Assembly: GCF_014303735.1 (NCBI RefSeq)
Contig: NZ_CP060296.1
Coordinates: 1,685,501 to 1,749,500 of the forward strand
Reading direction: 5' to 3'
From: Variovorax sp. PAMC28562
Lineage (GTDB): Bacteria > Pseudomonadota > Gammaproteobacteria > Burkholderiales > Burkholderiaceae_C
DNA length: 64,000 nt
Positions within the stretch are counted from its first letter, which is position 1; each line of letters opens with the position of its first letter. Made by a program: the position numbers and the translations under genes. Below the pieces are notes generated by a model, which searched no databases, had not been told where the DNA came from, and saw only the letters and a list, made by a program, of their open reading frames with translations. This document shows positions 51,907 through 61,309 of the stretch, in pieces.

Positions 51907-53130
51907 TTGAAACGCATCGCGCTCGGCCTGCTCTGCGCCGCAGCGCTGCTTTACGCGCTGGCCAAAGCCTTCGAGCCGCGCCATCCGTGGCTCGGCTACG
52001 TGGCCGCCTTTGCGGAGGCCGCGATGGTCGGCGCCATTGCAGACTGGTTCGCGGTGGTCGCGCTGTTTCGGCATCCGCTCGGCCTGCCGATTCCCCACAC
52101 GGCCATCATCCCGGCCAACAAAGACCGCATCGGCGCCAACCTCGCCGGCTTTATCTGCAACAACTTCCTGAGCACCTCGCAGGTGCTGTCGAAGTTGAAA
52201 GAGTTCGACGCCGCCGCGCGGCTTGCCGACTGGCTGGCTTCCCCCGCGCACGCCCGCGCGCTGGGTGACCACGCGGTCACGGTGGCGCGCTACGCCCTCG
52301 GCGCGCTGGACGACGCACGGGTGCGCGACTTTCTCGGTCGTACGGTGACCGCCGGGCTGGCGCAGATCGACCTGTCGCGCTTGCTCGGCCAGGCGCTGGA
52401 CGCACTCACCGCAGGTGGCCGCCATCAGGCGCTGCTCGACGACGTGCTGGAGCAGGTGGCCGGGCTGATCGAAGGCGATGAGCTGCAGGGTCGCATCACC
52501 GAAGCCATCGCGCGGGAAATCAAGACGCTGCGCTATGTCGGGCTCGATCAGGTGGCCGCCCGCGCCGCCACGCGAAAGATCGTCGCGGCCGTGGCGCGCA
52601 CCATCGGCGAACTGGCCGCCGAGCCGGCGCACCCGTTGCGGCAGCGCTTCGATGCGTTCGTCGACGACTTCGTGGTCAAGCTCAAGCACGACCCTGAATT
52701 CCAGGCGCGCGGCGAGCAGATCCGCGCCGAGCTGCAGGCGCACCCAGCGCTGGCCGAATACACGCACGGCCTGTGGGACGAGTTGCTGGCCTGGCTGCAC
52801 GCCGACCTGGCGCGAGACGATTCGAGCATCCGGCAGCGCGTCGTCACGATGGCGGGCTCGCTCGGCGCACGGTTGCAGCGCGACGAGCCGATACGCCGCT
52901 GGATCAACGAGCAGATCGAGGCCGGCGCTCCCGCCGCCATCGAGCGCTACCGCGAAGACATCCGGCGCTACATCGTCGAGCGCGTCCAGGAGTGGAATGC
53001 CGACGAGATGACGGCCGAGCTGGAGCGCAACATCGGACGCGACCTGCAGTTCATCCGGGTCAACGGCACGCTGGTGGGTGGGCTGGTCGGGCTGGCGATC
53101 TATTCATTGACCCGCATGCTGTCGCCTTGA
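51907..53130 (+). CDS. DUF445 family membrane protein
   Basis: A 407-residue protein. Two N-terminal transmembrane helices (ALGLLCAAALLYALAKAFEP; GYVAAFAEAAMVGAIADWFA) precede the conserved FRHPLGLPIPHTAIIPANKD block, then a long alpha-helical cytosolic part. A C-terminal helix is around VGGLVGLAIYSLTRML. TTG 51907 is the only in-frame start that fits family length; no ATG or GTG is suitable. Function unknown. Confidence 0.85.
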   Translation: MKRIALGLLCAAALLYALAKAFEPRHPWLGYVAAFAEAAMVGAIADWFAVVALFRHPLGLPIPHTAIIPANKDRIGANLAGFICNNFLSTSQVLSKLKEFDAAARLADWLASPAHARALGDHAVTVARYALGALDDARVRDFLGRTVTAGLAQIDLSRLLGQALDALTAGGRHQALLDDVLEQVAGLIEGDELQGRITEAIAREIKTLRYVGLDQVAARAATRKIVAAVARTIGELAAEPAHPLRQRFDAFVDDFVVKLKHDPEFQARGEQIRAELQAHPALAEYTHGLWDELLAWLHADLARDDSSIRQRVVTMAGSLGARLQRDEPIRRWINEQIEAGAPAAIERYREDIRRYIVERVQEWNADEMTAELERNIGRDLQFIRVNGTLVGGLVGLAIYSLTRMLSP

Positions 53131-53181
53131 GCTTTTGCGGCGCTCGCAATCTTTTCGGCGCTTGCGTTTTAGACTCGGGCG

Positions 53182-55284
53182 ATGGCCCTCGCATCCCCTG
53201 TGCTTCCTGGAAATTCCAGAACTTCCACCGTGCTGGGCGCCTGCCCGCACGACTGCCCCGACACTTGCGCGCTTGTCACCACCGTGCAGGACGGCAAGGC
53301 GATCAAGCTGCAAGGCAATGCCGATCACTTTCACACGGGCGGCGTGCTCTGCACCAAGGTCTCGCGCTACATCGAGCGCAACGACCACGCCGAACGGCTG
53401 GTGCAACCGCTCAAGCGCGTCGGGCCCAAAGGCTCGGGCCGGTTCGAGCCGGTGACATGGGAGGTGGCGCTCGACGACATCGCCGCGCGCCTGAAATCCA
53501 TCGCTGCCGTGAACCCTGAATCGATCCTGCCGTACAGCTACGCCGGGACCATGGGGCTGGTGCAGGGCGAGTCGATGGACCGGCGCTTCTTCCACAAGCT
53601 CGGCGCGTCGTTGCTCGACCGCACCATCTGCTCGACCGCCGGCGGTGAGGCCATGGTCTACACGCTGGGCGGCAAGGTCGGCATGCGGGTCGAGTTCTTC
53701 GCCGAGGCCAAGCTGATCCTGATCTGGGGCAGCAATTCGATCGGCAGCAACCTGCATTTCTGGCGCCATGCGCAGGCCGCCAAGCGCGCCGGCGCGCGGC
53801 TGGTGTGCATCGACCCGCGCAAGACCGAAACCGCCGACAAGTGCGACGAGCACATCGCGTTGCTGCCCGGCACAGATGCCGCGCTGGCATTGGCGCTCAT
53901 GCATAAGCTCATCGTCAACGACTGGCTCGACCACGACTACATCGCGCAGCACACGCTGGGCTGGGACGCGCTGCGCGAGCGCGCGCTGCAATGGCCACCC
54001 TCGCGTGCGGCCGCGGTGTGCGGCGTGCCGGAGGCGCAGATCGTCGCGCTGGCGCAGGCGTATGGCACGACCAAGCCAGCGGCCATCCGGCTGAACTACG
54101 GCATGCAGCGGGTGCGCGGCGGCGGCAATGCGGCGCGTGCCGTGGCCTGCCTGCCGGCCCTCGTCGGGGCTTGGCGTCATCGCGCCGGTGGCTTGCTGCT
54201 GAGCAGCTCCGGCCAGTACCCGGTCGATCGCGCCGCGCTGCACCGGCCAGATTTGATGCCGAGCCCACGTCCGCGCACCATCAACATGAGCGCCATCGGC
54301 GATGCGTTGCTCGATGCGGCCCACCCGGTCGAAGCGATCGTGGTCTACAACAGCAACCCGGTCGCGGTCGCGCCGGACTCGGGCAAGGTGGTCGCGGGGT
54401 TCGCGCGCGAAGACCTCTTCACGGTGGTACTGGAGCAGTTTCAGACCGACACCGCCGACTATGCCGACTACCTGTTGCCCGCGACCACCCAATTGGAGCA
54501 CTGGGACATCCACACCAGCTACGGCCATACCGATGTGCTGCTGAATCGCCCGGCGGTGGCGCCGCGTGGCGAGGCCCGCAGCAACGCCTGGGTGTTCCGC
54601 GAACTGGCGCGGCGCATGGAGTTCGACGAACCGTGCTTTTCGGACGACGACGAGGCAATCTGCCGCAGCGCGTTCGCCGAAGGCGCGATCGACTACGCAC
54701 AGTTGCTCGCGCAAGGCTTCACCAGCGTGAAGTTGCCTGAAGCGCCTTTCGCCGAGGGCAACTTTCCAACGCCGTCCGGCCGCTGCGAGTTCTTCAGCGC
54801 GCGCCTACAGGCCCAAGGCCAGGACGGCTTGCCCGACCACGTGCCCAACTACGAACCAGCCGGCAGCTCGACCGAATACCCGCTCGCCATGATTTCGCCG
54901 CCGGCGCGCAACTTCCTCAACTCGACCTTCGTCAATGTGAGAAGCCTGCGCGCGATCGAAGTCGAGCCGCTTTTGGAGATCCACGCAGACGATGCGGCTG
55001 CACGCGGCATCGAAAACGGCGCGACCGTGCGGGTTTTCAACAGCCGCGGCGAGCACCGCTGCCGCGCCGAAGTCTCGCGCCGCGCCCGTCCGGGCGTCGT
55101 GCATGGCATGGGCATCTGGTGGCGCAAGTTCGGCATGGACGGCACGAATGTCAACCAGCTCACCAGCCAGCGCCTCACCGACATCGGCCGTGGGCCCACG
55201 TTCTACGACTGCCTGGTGCAGGTAGAACGCGCCGCGTTATCTCCGCTCCCCGCGTTATCCCCTCTGCCCCCGGGAGAGGGTTAG
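53182..55284 (+). CDS. Molybdopterin oxidoreductase (formate dehydrogenase/BisC-like)
   Basis: A 700-residue single-subunit Mo enzyme. [4Fe-4S] Cys pattern C21-x3-C25-x3-C29-x27-C57 (GACPHDCPDTCALV, GVLCTKV). Mo-bis-MGD domains follow, with RDVIF-type GSNSIGSNLHFWRHAQAAK and INMSAIGDALLDAAHPVEAI. The C-terminal MGD domain is PLAMISPPARNFLNSTF. There is no in-frame TGA, so no selenocysteine is needed. The last about 15 residues (ALSPLPALSPLPPGEG) come from a REP-like repeat that supplies the stop codon. Confidence 0.9.
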   Translation: MALASPVLPGNSRTSTVLGACPHDCPDTCALVTTVQDGKAIKLQGNADHFHTGGVLCTKVSRYIERNDHAERLVQPLKRVGPKGSGRFEPVTWEVALDDIAARLKSIAAVNPESILPYSYAGTMGLVQGESMDRRFFHKLGASLLDRTICSTAGGEAMVYTLGGKVGMRVEFFAEAKLILIWGSNSIGSNLHFWRHAQAAKRAGARLVCIDPRKTETADKCDEHIALLPGTDAALALALMHKLIVNDWLDHDYIAQHTLGWDALRERALQWPPSRAAAVCGVPEAQIVALAQAYGTTKPAAIRLNYGMQRVRGGGNAARAVACLPALVGAWRHRAGGLLLSSSGQYPVDRAALHRPDLMPSPRPRTINMSAIGDALLDAAHPVEAIVVYNSNPVAVAPDSGKVVAGFAREDLFTVVLEQFQTDTADYADYLLPATTQLEHWDIHTSYGHTDVLLNRPAVAPRGEARSNAWVFRELARRMEFDEPCFSDDDEAICRSAFAEGAIDYAQLLAQGFTSVKLPEAPFAEGNFPTPSGRCEFFSARLQAQGQDGLPDHVPNYEPAGSSTEYPLAMISPPARNFLNSTFVNVRSLRAIEVEPLLEIHADDAAARGIENGATVRVFNSRGEHRCRAEVSRRARPGVVHGMGIWWRKFGMDGTNVNQLTSQRLTDIGRGPTFYDCLVQVERAALSPLPALSPLPPGEG

Positions 55285-55292
55285 GGTGAGGG
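55259..55292. repeat. REP-like palindromic repeat
   Basis: CCCTCTGCCCCCGGGAGAGGG followed by TTAGGGTGAGGG resembles the intergenic repeats common in beta- and gamma-proteobacteria. The preceding CGCGTTATC also occurs twice at about 55233 and 55251. The element contains the stop of the upstream gene. Confidence 0.7.
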
Positions 55293-55302
55293 CACCGTAC
55301 CT

Positions 55303-56484
55303 GTGAGAACGCTCCCATCCATAGCCCTGGCCGCCGCCCTGTCCCTCCTCACTGGCTGCGCCGACCTAGGCTACTACTGGCAATCCGCCCACGGCCACTT
55401 AGACCTCATGCGCGCCGCCCGTTCTGTGCCCGCCTGGCTCGCCGACCCCGCCACCGCCCCGGCCCTCAAGGCCAAGCTGGAACTTACCCAACGCATCCGC
55501 CGCTTCGCCGTCACCGACCTCGGCCTGCCCGACAACCGCAGTTACACCGGCTACGCCGACCTGCATCGATCTGCAGCCATCTGGAACGTGGTCGCTGCAC
55601 CGGAGTACTCGCTCCAACTGAAGACGTGGTGCTTCCCGGTCGCGGGTTGCGTCGGCTACCGCGGCTACTACGACGAGGCCGCCGCCAAGACAGAAGCCGC
55701 AGCGCAATCCGCGCAAGGGCTCGAAGTCGCCGTGTACCCCGTGCCCGCCTACTCGACGCTGGGCTACATGAACTGGGCCGGCGGCGACCCGCTGCTTTCG
55801 ACCTTCATCGGTTACCCCGACGGCGAACTGGCGCGCATCGTCTTTCACGAGCTGGCGCACCAAGTTCTCTACGTGCCCGACGACACGCTGTTCAACGAGT
55901 CCTTCGCGACCGCGGTCGAGCGCATCGGCGGCGCGATGTGGCTGCAGCGCGAAGACACCGCACAGGCACGCGCCGACTATGCGCAGTTCGACGGCCGCCG
56001 CCAGCAATTCCGCGCACTGGCCCTGCAAACCCGCCGCGCGCTGACCGCCATCTACGAATCGAAAGAAGCCGAATCGCGCGACTGGACCGCCGTGGCCGCG
56101 ATGAAGAAGGCCGCGCTCGACGACTTCCGCGTGCGCTACGCGACGCTCCGGGCAAGCTGGCCCGGCGCGCGCCAAGGCGCTTACGACGGCTGGGTCGCGC
56201 GCGCCAACAACGCGATGTTCGGCGCGCAGGCGGCGTACGACGATCTGGTGCCCAACTTCGAGGCGCTGTTCGAGCAGCAGGGCCGCGACTGGCCGCGCTT
56301 CTATGCGGCCGTCAAGCGGCTGGCGGCGATGGAAAAGCCGCAGCGCACTGCCGCGCTCGAAGCTCTGGGCGCCCCGGCTGACAAGGCACTCGCCGCATCT
56401 GCTGCGATGATCGTTCCCGCGACACGGGCAGCCACGTCGCCAACCACCACAACCATAAAAAATACGGGAGGCCACGGTGCCTGA
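55303..56484 (+). CDS. Lipoprotein zinc aminopeptidase (PF10023-like)
   Basis: A 393-residue protein. Lipobox SLLTGC (Cys19) anchors it in the periplasmic face or outer membrane. The zinc site is HELAH (182-186), with the downstream Glu in NESFATAVERIGG. WQSAHGHLDLMRAARSVPAW at the N-terminus is typical of this predicted aminopeptidase family. GTG 55303 is the start. The stop overlaps the GTG start of the PHA protein. Confidence 0.88.
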   Translation: MRTLPSIALAAALSLLTGCADLGYYWQSAHGHLDLMRAARSVPAWLADPATAPALKAKLELTQRIRRFAVTDLGLPDNRSYTGYADLHRSAAIWNVVAAPEYSLQLKTWCFPVAGCVGYRGYYDEAAAKTEAAAQSAQGLEVAVYPVPAYSTLGYMNWAGGDPLLSTFIGYPDGELARIVFHELAHQVLYVPDDTLFNESFATAVERIGGAMWLQREDTAQARADYAQFDGRRQQFRALALQTRRALTAIYESKEAESRDWTAVAAMKKAALDDFRVRYATLRASWPGARQGAYDGWVARANNAMFGAQAAYDDLVPNFEALFEQQGRDWPRFYAAVKRLAAMEKPQRTAALEALGAPADKALAASAAMIVPATRAATSPTTTTIKNTGGHGA

Positions 56485-56812
56485 CATTCACATCGAACGC
56501 ACCCACACGCTGGGCATGAAAGGCGCACGAGCCGCCGCCCGCAAATGGATCGAACGGGCCGGAGAACAGTTCGAGATCGAGTGCGACTACACCGAAGGCA
56601 AGGCCCGCGACGTCGCGCAGTTCACCCGTCCCGGCATCGACGGCACGCTGGAAGTCACCGCCGATTCGCTCACCCTGACAGCAGAGCTGGGCTTCTTGTT
56701 CAGCGCGTTCAGCGACCAGATCAGCGCAAAGATCGCCCGCAATATCGATGAGGTGTTGGGGACGAAGCCGGCGGAAGAAGAGGACGACGGGTACGGGAAG
56801 GGCTGGCTTTAA
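56477..56812 (+). CDS. Polyhydroxyalkanoic acid system family protein
   Basis: A 111-residue PHA_gran_rgn-type protein with MPDIHIERTHTLGMKGARAA, GTLEVTADSLTLTAELGFLF and ISAKIARNIDEVLG. Members are encoded near PHA granule genes in beta-proteobacteria. GTG 56477 overlaps the lipoprotein gene end by 8 nt. A granule-linked role is inferred from family and neighbours (TetR and phasin). Confidence 0.85.
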   Translation: MPDIHIERTHTLGMKGARAAARKWIERAGEQFEIECDYTEGKARDVAQFTRPGIDGTLEVTADSLTLTAELGFLFSAFSDQISAKIARNIDEVLGTKPAEEEDDGYGKGWL

Positions 56813-56835
56813 GAAGGCCAACACGACCCACGCGG

Positions 56836-57099
56836 TCAGCGCAGCGATTCGATCAAGTCGATGTACTTCTGCTTCGCCTCATCCGCGGTTACGCCTTTTT
56901 GCGCCGTCCACGCGTCCCATTTGGCGCGCGCCACGAAGTCACTGAAGCTGGGCTTCTTCTCGGCGTTGTCGGCCAGCGTGGCTTGCTTGTAGAGGCCGTA
57001 GATCTTTAGCAGCGTGATGTTGTCGGGGCGTTCCGGCAGCAGTTTGGACTGGGCCTCGGCTGCTTCGAAGCGAGCCTGGATATCGTTCGTGTCGGACAT
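56836..57099 (-). CDS. Acyl-CoA-binding protein
   Basis: An 87-residue ACBP with MSDTNDIQARFEAAEAQSKL, LKIYGLYKQATLADN and KWDAWTAQKGVTADEAKQKYIDLIESL. The YGLYKQAT helix and KWDAW/Lys-Tyr contacts are the CoA-binding residues of eukaryotic ACBP. It buffers medium- and long-chain acyl-CoA. ATG 57099 is chosen because the upstream residues are not ACBP-like. Confidence 0.93.
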   Translation of the reverse strand: MSDTNDIQARFEAAEAQSKLLPERPDNITLLKIYGLYKQATLADNAEKKPSFSDFVARAKWDAWTAQKGVTADEAKQKYIDLIESLR

Positions 57100-57127
57100 T
57101 CGTCGTGTGTCTGGAAATTGAAAGACG

Positions 57128-57958
57128 TCAGTCTGACAGCCCCGCGCGCGCGAGTTCCACGTCGAGCCGTTCGCGGGCATCGACCGGCTTCAGAGCCGCC
57201 GCCTTTTCATAGAGCCGCGTGGCTTCTGCCATGCGGCCATCGCCGTGCAGCGCGAGCAGCCCACGGGCGTATTCCATCAGGCCGCTGGCGGAATCGGGAT
57301 GCAGTTCGAGGCCGCGTTCGAACAGCTCGATGGCGGTTTCTGCGCGCGCGCCGTAAGTCATACGGGCCACCAAGGGGCCGACCTTGTCGATCACCTCCGC
57401 ATGAAAGGCGCCGAGCGAGATGTGGGCATCCGCATGATGAGGCTGCAGCGCGATCACGCGTTCGAGCGAGTGCTTCACCTTGCCGCCCAAGCCCTGAGCC
57501 AAAGCACGCGCCACGCTGATGCCTTCGGCGTAGCGACCCAACGCGTAGGCCTGCCAGTAGAGCGCCTGGCAGTTGTCCGGCTCGGCGGTCGCTTGTGCGC
57601 CGGCGCGTTCGGCGACCTGACGAAACAGTGCGAGGCGCACCGACTCGCGCCGCTCCAGGTAGTTGGCGTAGACGGCGGTCGCCTGGTTGGCGAGCGCCAA
57701 ACCGTGGCTGCCGTGCAGCAGCCCGATGTCTACGGCCTGTTCGAAATCGCCACGGTGATAGCGCACCCAACCCTCGATCAGCGGCTCGGGCGGCGGCGTT
57801 TGCAGGCCTTGGCCGGCGTGCAGCTGCCGCCACTGCACTTCGAGTGTCGCTGCATCGATGGCCGGCACATCCGGGTATGGCACGCGTGCCCAGACTCCGA
57901 CCACCGGTGCGGTGCCGGGCGTCATGAGCGAGATCGGTCTGAAATCGTGAGGAGGCAT
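57128..57958 (-). CDS. TPR-like helical protein
   Basis: A 276-residue protein rich in tetratricopeptide-like helices (LIEGWVRYHRGDFEQAVDIG, NCQALYWQAYALGRYAEGIS, HADAHISLGAFHAEVIDKVG, ELFERGLELHPDSASGLMEY). It has no signal peptide or catalytic motif. It lies 8 nt after the TetR-family gene and before the ACBP gene on the same strand, so it may be co-transcribed with the regulator of the PHA region. Confidence 0.8.
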   Translation of the reverse strand: MPPHDFRPISLMTPGTAPVVGVWARVPYPDVPAIDAATLEVQWRQLHAGQGLQTPPPEPLIEGWVRYHRGDFEQAVDIGLLHGSHGLALANQATAVYANYLERRESVRLALFRQVAERAGAQATAEPDNCQALYWQAYALGRYAEGISVARALAQGLGGKVKHSLERVIALQPHHADAHISLGAFHAEVIDKVGPLVARMTYGARAETAIELFERGLELHPDSASGLMEYARGLLALHGDGRMAEATRLYEKAAALKPVDARERLDVELARAGLSD

Positions 57959-57966
57959 CGGTGGCT

Positions 57967-58674
57967 TCAGGCGGCAGCCATTTTTGGCGAGTTGCCGGGC
58001 GTGTCCGGCGTGCGCGACGCGCTCGGCGAATAGGCGGCCGTCAGCGTCATCAAATGCTTGCGCTGCGCAAGCTCCAGATACGGCGCGAGCAACTGCAGCG
58101 TGTGCTGTGCGCCGCGTAGCAGGGCGCCTTGTACGTGCTGCGGCTCGAGCGCCTCGCGCGGGTTGCGAACGTATTCGTAGCTCAGCCAGTAGGTCAGCAC
58201 CACGACCATGCTTTGCGCCAGCGCATCGACCTCTCGCATGTCGATGTCGAGGTGCCCCGCGCGGCTCAGGCCCGCGAGCAGCGCCCGCATGGCGCGCACC
58301 TTGTTCTTGAGCACCAGCTGAAACTGCGTCTCCAAGTGCCGGTTCTTGCTGAGCAGATCGTTCAGATCGCGGTACAGAAAACGGTAGCGCCAGATCAGCT
58401 CGAACAGGCTGTGCATGAAAAACCAGGCGTCTTCGACGTCGTGCACGCCCTCGCTGGCGTGCAGCAACTCGTCGAGCTCGGTTTCGTAGGCTTCGTAGAG
58501 CCGGTTGATCAGCTCGTCTTTTGCGGGGTAGTGGTAGTAGAGATTGCCGGGGCTGATGCCGAGTTCGCCCGCCACGAGCGTGGTCGACACGTTCGGTTCC
58601 CCGAAGCGGTTGAACAGCTCCAATGCTGCTTCGAGGATGCGTTGCGCTGTTCGGCGTGGCGCCTTCTTGGCCAT
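57967..58674 (-). CDS. TetR-family transcriptional regulator
   Basis: A 235-residue TetR. HTH at about 1-60 (QRILEAALELFNRFGEPNVS, LGISPGNLYYHYPAKDELIN). The ligand-binding domain contains FFMHSLFELIWRYRFLYRDL. The C-terminus is APYLELAQRKHLMTLTA. Neighbouring phasin and PHA-region genes suggest it controls PHA or fatty-acid metabolism; ligand unknown. Confidence 0.92.
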   Translation of the reverse strand: MAKKAPRRTAQRILEAALELFNRFGEPNVSTTLVAGELGISPGNLYYHYPAKDELINRLYEAYETELDELLHASEGVHDVEDAWFFMHSLFELIWRYRFLYRDLNDLLSKNRHLETQFQLVLKNKVRAMRALLAGLSRAGHLDIDMREVDALAQSMVVVLTYWLSYEYVRNPREALEPQHVQGALLRGAQHTLQLLAPYLELAQRKHLMTLTAAYSPSASRTPDTPGNSPKMAAA

Positions 58675-58732
58675 GACGGTGCCTCGGTTTTTGTCTCTGA
58701 GGTCACTCTAGCGCAACTCCGGGAAAAAGGGG

Positions 58733-59179
58733 TTAGCGCGGACCCGCTGGTTTGCGTGCGGGGCGAGGCGTTGCCGCGGCGTCGGTCGGCTGGCTAGGCT
58801 CGGATTGCGCCAATTGCGCTTCGAGCGCCGCTACTCGCGCCTGCAATGCAGTCCACTCCGCAGCCGACGGCAGGCCGAGCTTTTCGAGCGCGCGCGCCAC
58901 GCGCTCTTCAAAAATGTTCTCCAGTTTGCCCCAGCCGCCCGCCGCCTTGGTGCCGATGTCGCTCGCCAGCCCGGCCATGCGAGCCTGCGCTTGTGCCAGG
59001 GTCTCTTCGGCCGCCTGCTGCGTCTTCTTCTGCATGCCCGCGCCGTCTTTCACCAGCGCCTCGAAGGCCTTGCTGCCCTCCTGCTGCATCTTGGCAAAGG
59101 CGCCGAGGCCGGCAAGCCAGATCTGCTGGGCGGAATCCTTGACGCGGTCGGCGGATTTGTCGTCGTCTTTGGTGGGCAT
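58733..59179 (-). CDS. Phasin-family PHA granule protein
   Basis: A 148-residue phasin (PhaF/PhaI type). QIWLAGLGAFAKMQQEGSKA is the conserved granule-binding helix, then the helical core (FEALVKDGAGMQKKTQQAAE), a coiled-coil segment (WTALQARVAALEAQLAQ, about 115-132) and a Pro/Ala/Lys tail. It coats polyhydroxyalkanoate granules and controls their size. It lies 58 nt upstream of the TetR gene on the same strand. Confidence 0.93.
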   Translation of the reverse strand: MPTKDDDKSADRVKDSAQQIWLAGLGAFAKMQQEGSKAFEALVKDGAGMQKKTQQAAEETLAQAQARMAGLASDIGTKAAGGWGKLENIFEERVARALEKLGLPSAAEWTALQARVAALEAQLAQSEPSQPTDAAATPRPARKPAGPR

Positions 59180-59276
59180 GCGGTTCCTGATGAGTGAATG
59201 CGATGGGGCACTCTAGCGGGAGCGGTGCGCTGGCTTTAGAGCGGCACGTCTAGCTGCTTTTTGCAACATGGCCCGA

Positions 59277-59285
59277 TGTGATAAT
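59277..59285 (+). promoter_or_regulatory. Extended -10 candidate for rfbB
   Basis: TGTGATAAT (TG-N-GATAAT) lies 26 nt before the rfbB ATG. A weak -35 is not evident at the right distance, consistent with an extended -10 promoter. The 132-nt gap between phasin and rfbB holds no other gene. Confidence 0.45.
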
Positions 59286-59311
59286 TGTCTGCAACAACAG
59301 CAGGGGACCCC

Positions 59312-60391
59312 ATGATCCTGGTTACAGGCGGTGCCGGCTTCATTGGCGCCAACTTCGTACTCGATTGGCTCGCGCAAAGCGACGAGGCCGTCGTCAATCT
59401 CGACAAGCTCACTTACGCCGGTAACCCCGAGACGCTCGCGTCGCTGAAGGGCAACCCCAAGCACGTCTTCGTGCAGGGCGACATCGGCGACAGCGCCTTG
59501 CTCGACCGCCTGCTCGCCGAACACAAGCCGCGCGCGATCGTCAACTTCGCGGCCGAGTCGCATGTCGACCGGTCGATTCACGGGCCTGAAGACTTCGTGC
59601 AGACCAACGTGCTCGGCACCTTCAGGTTGCTCGAATCCGTCCGCGGTCACTGGGCTGCATTGCCAGCAGATCAACAAGCCGCCTTTCGGTTTCTGCACGT
59701 CTCGACCGACGAGGTCTACGGCTCTTTGTCGGCGACCGACCCAGCCTTCACCGAAGACCACAAGTACGAGCCCAACAGCCCATATTCGGCCAGCAAGGCT
59801 GCCAGCGACCATCTGGTGCGCGCATGGCACCACACCTACGGCTTGCCGGTGCTGACGACCAATTGCTCGAACAACTACGGGCCGTTCCATTTCCCCGAAA
59901 AACTCATCCCGCTGATGATCGTCAACGCGCTCGAAGGCAAGCCGCTGCCGGTGTACGGAGACGGCATGCAGGTGCGCGACTGGCTGTACGTCAAGGACCA
60001 TTGCAGCGCCATCCGCCGCGTGCTGGAAGCGGGCCGGTTGGGTGAAACCTACAACGTCGGGGGGTGGAACGAGAAGCCGAACATCGAGATCGTCAACACG
60101 GTGTGCGCACTGCTCGACGAGCTGCGGCCCAAGGCCGGCGGCAAGAGTTACCGCGAACAGATCACCTACGTGACCGATCGCCCCGGCCACGATCGCCGCT
60201 ACGCCATAGACGCACGCAAGATCGAAAAAGAGCTCGGCTGGAACCCCGCCGACACCTTCGACACCGGCATCCGCAAGACGGTGGAGTGGTACTTGGCCAA
60301 TGGCGAATGGGTGCGCAATGTGCAGAGCGGTGCGTATCGCGAATGGGTCGAAAAGCAGTACGACTCTAAACCCACGAAGGCGCCCTCATGA
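59312..60391 (+). CDS. rfbB: dTDP-glucose 4,6-dehydratase
   Basis: A 359-residue SDR. Rossmann motif [20 protein letters not shown]; catalytic [12 protein letters not shown] and STDEVYGSL; YxxxK in [27 protein letters not shown]. It forms dTDP-4-keto-6-deoxyglucose. ATG 59312 is the family start, preceded by AGGGGA. The stop overlaps the next gene (ATGA). Confidence 0.96.
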   Translation: MILVTGGAGFIGANFVLDWLAQSDEAVVNLDKLTYAGNPETLASLKGNPKHVFVQGDIGDSALLDRLLAEHKPRAIVNFAAESHVDRSIHGPEDFVQTNVLGTFRLLESVRGHWAALPADQQAAFRFLHVSTDEVYGSLSATDPAFTEDHKYEPNSPYSASKAASDHLVRAWHHTYGLPVLTTNCSNNYGPFHFPEKLIPLMIVNALEGKPLPVYGDGMQVRDWLYVKDHCSAIRRVLEAGRLGETYNVGGWNEKPNIEIVNTVCALLDELRPKAGGKSYREQITYVTDRPGHDRRYAIDARKIEKELGWNPADTFDTGIRKTVEWYLANGEWVRNVQSGAYREWVEKQYDSKPTKAPS

Positions 60392-61278
60392 AGGTGCTGC
60401 TGCTAGGCAAGGGCGGCCAGGTCGGCTGGGAGCTGCAACGCAGCTTGGCGCCGCTGGGCGAACTGGTCGCACTGGATTTCGACAGCACCGACTTCAACGC
60501 CGACTTCAGCCATCCCGAACAGCTGGCAGAGATGGTCTTGACAGTGCGCCCCGACGTCATCGTCAATGCGGCCGCCCACACCGCCGTCGACAAGGCCGAG
60601 AGCGAGCCAGACTTCGCGCGCAAGCTCAACGCAACCTCGCCCGGTGTCGTGGCCAAAGCCGCGAAACAGATCGGCGCGTTGATGGTCCACTTCTCGACGG
60701 ACTACGTGTTCGACGGCAGCGGCAGCAAGCCTTGGCACGAAGACGACGCGACCGGGCCGCTCAGCGTCTATGCCCGCACCAAGCTCGAAGGCGAACAACT
60801 GGTCGCGGCGAACTGCCCAAGGCACCTGATCTTTCGCACGAGCTGGGTGTATGCCGCGCGCGGCGGCAATTTTGCCAAGACGATGCTGCGGCTGGCAAAG
60901 GAGCGTGATCGCCTGACGGTCATCGACGACCAGTTCGGCGCGCCGACTGGTGCCGAACTGCTGGCCGATGTGACTGCGCACGCGATTCGGGCGACTTTGC
61001 AAGACGAGAAAAAGACGGGGCTGTATCACCTCGTCGCAGGCGGAGAAACCTCGTGGCACGGCTATGCAAAGTTCGTCATCGAACAAGCGCGAGAAGCCGG
61101 CGTCGAGTTGAAGGCGTCGCCATCGACCGTCGATGCCGTACCGACCAGCGCCTTTCCGACACCCGCCAGGCGGCCGCAGAATTCACGGCTCGACACATGC
61201 AAGCTGCGATCGACGTTCGGATTGACGTTGCCGCATTGGCAAGCGGGTGTGGCACGGATGCTGCGCGAGACCCTTTGA
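60388..61278 (+). CDS. rfbD: dTDP-4-dehydrorhamnose reductase
   Basis: A 296-residue reductase: [19 protein letters not shown] (Rossmann), [32 protein letters not shown], the YxxxK in [12 protein letters not shown], and [19 protein letters not shown]. It makes dTDP-L-rhamnose. ATG 60388 overlaps the rfbB stop. The C-terminus matches family. Confidence 0.96.
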   Translation: MKVLLLGKGGQVGWELQRSLAPLGELVALDFDSTDFNADFSHPEQLAEMVLTVRPDVIVNAAAHTAVDKAESEPDFARKLNATSPGVVAKAAKQIGALMVHFSTDYVFDGSGSKPWHEDDATGPLSVYARTKLEGEQLVAANCPRHLIFRTSWVYAARGGNFAKTMLRLAKERDRLTVIDDQFGAPTGAELLADVTAHAIRATLQDEKKTGLYHLVAGGETSWHGYAKFVIEQAREAGVELKASPSTVDAVPTSAFPTPARRPQNSRLDTCKLRSTFGLTLPHWQAGVARMLRETL

Positions 61279-61309
61279 GCGCCCTGAACAAAGAACGAAC
61301 GAAGACAAC

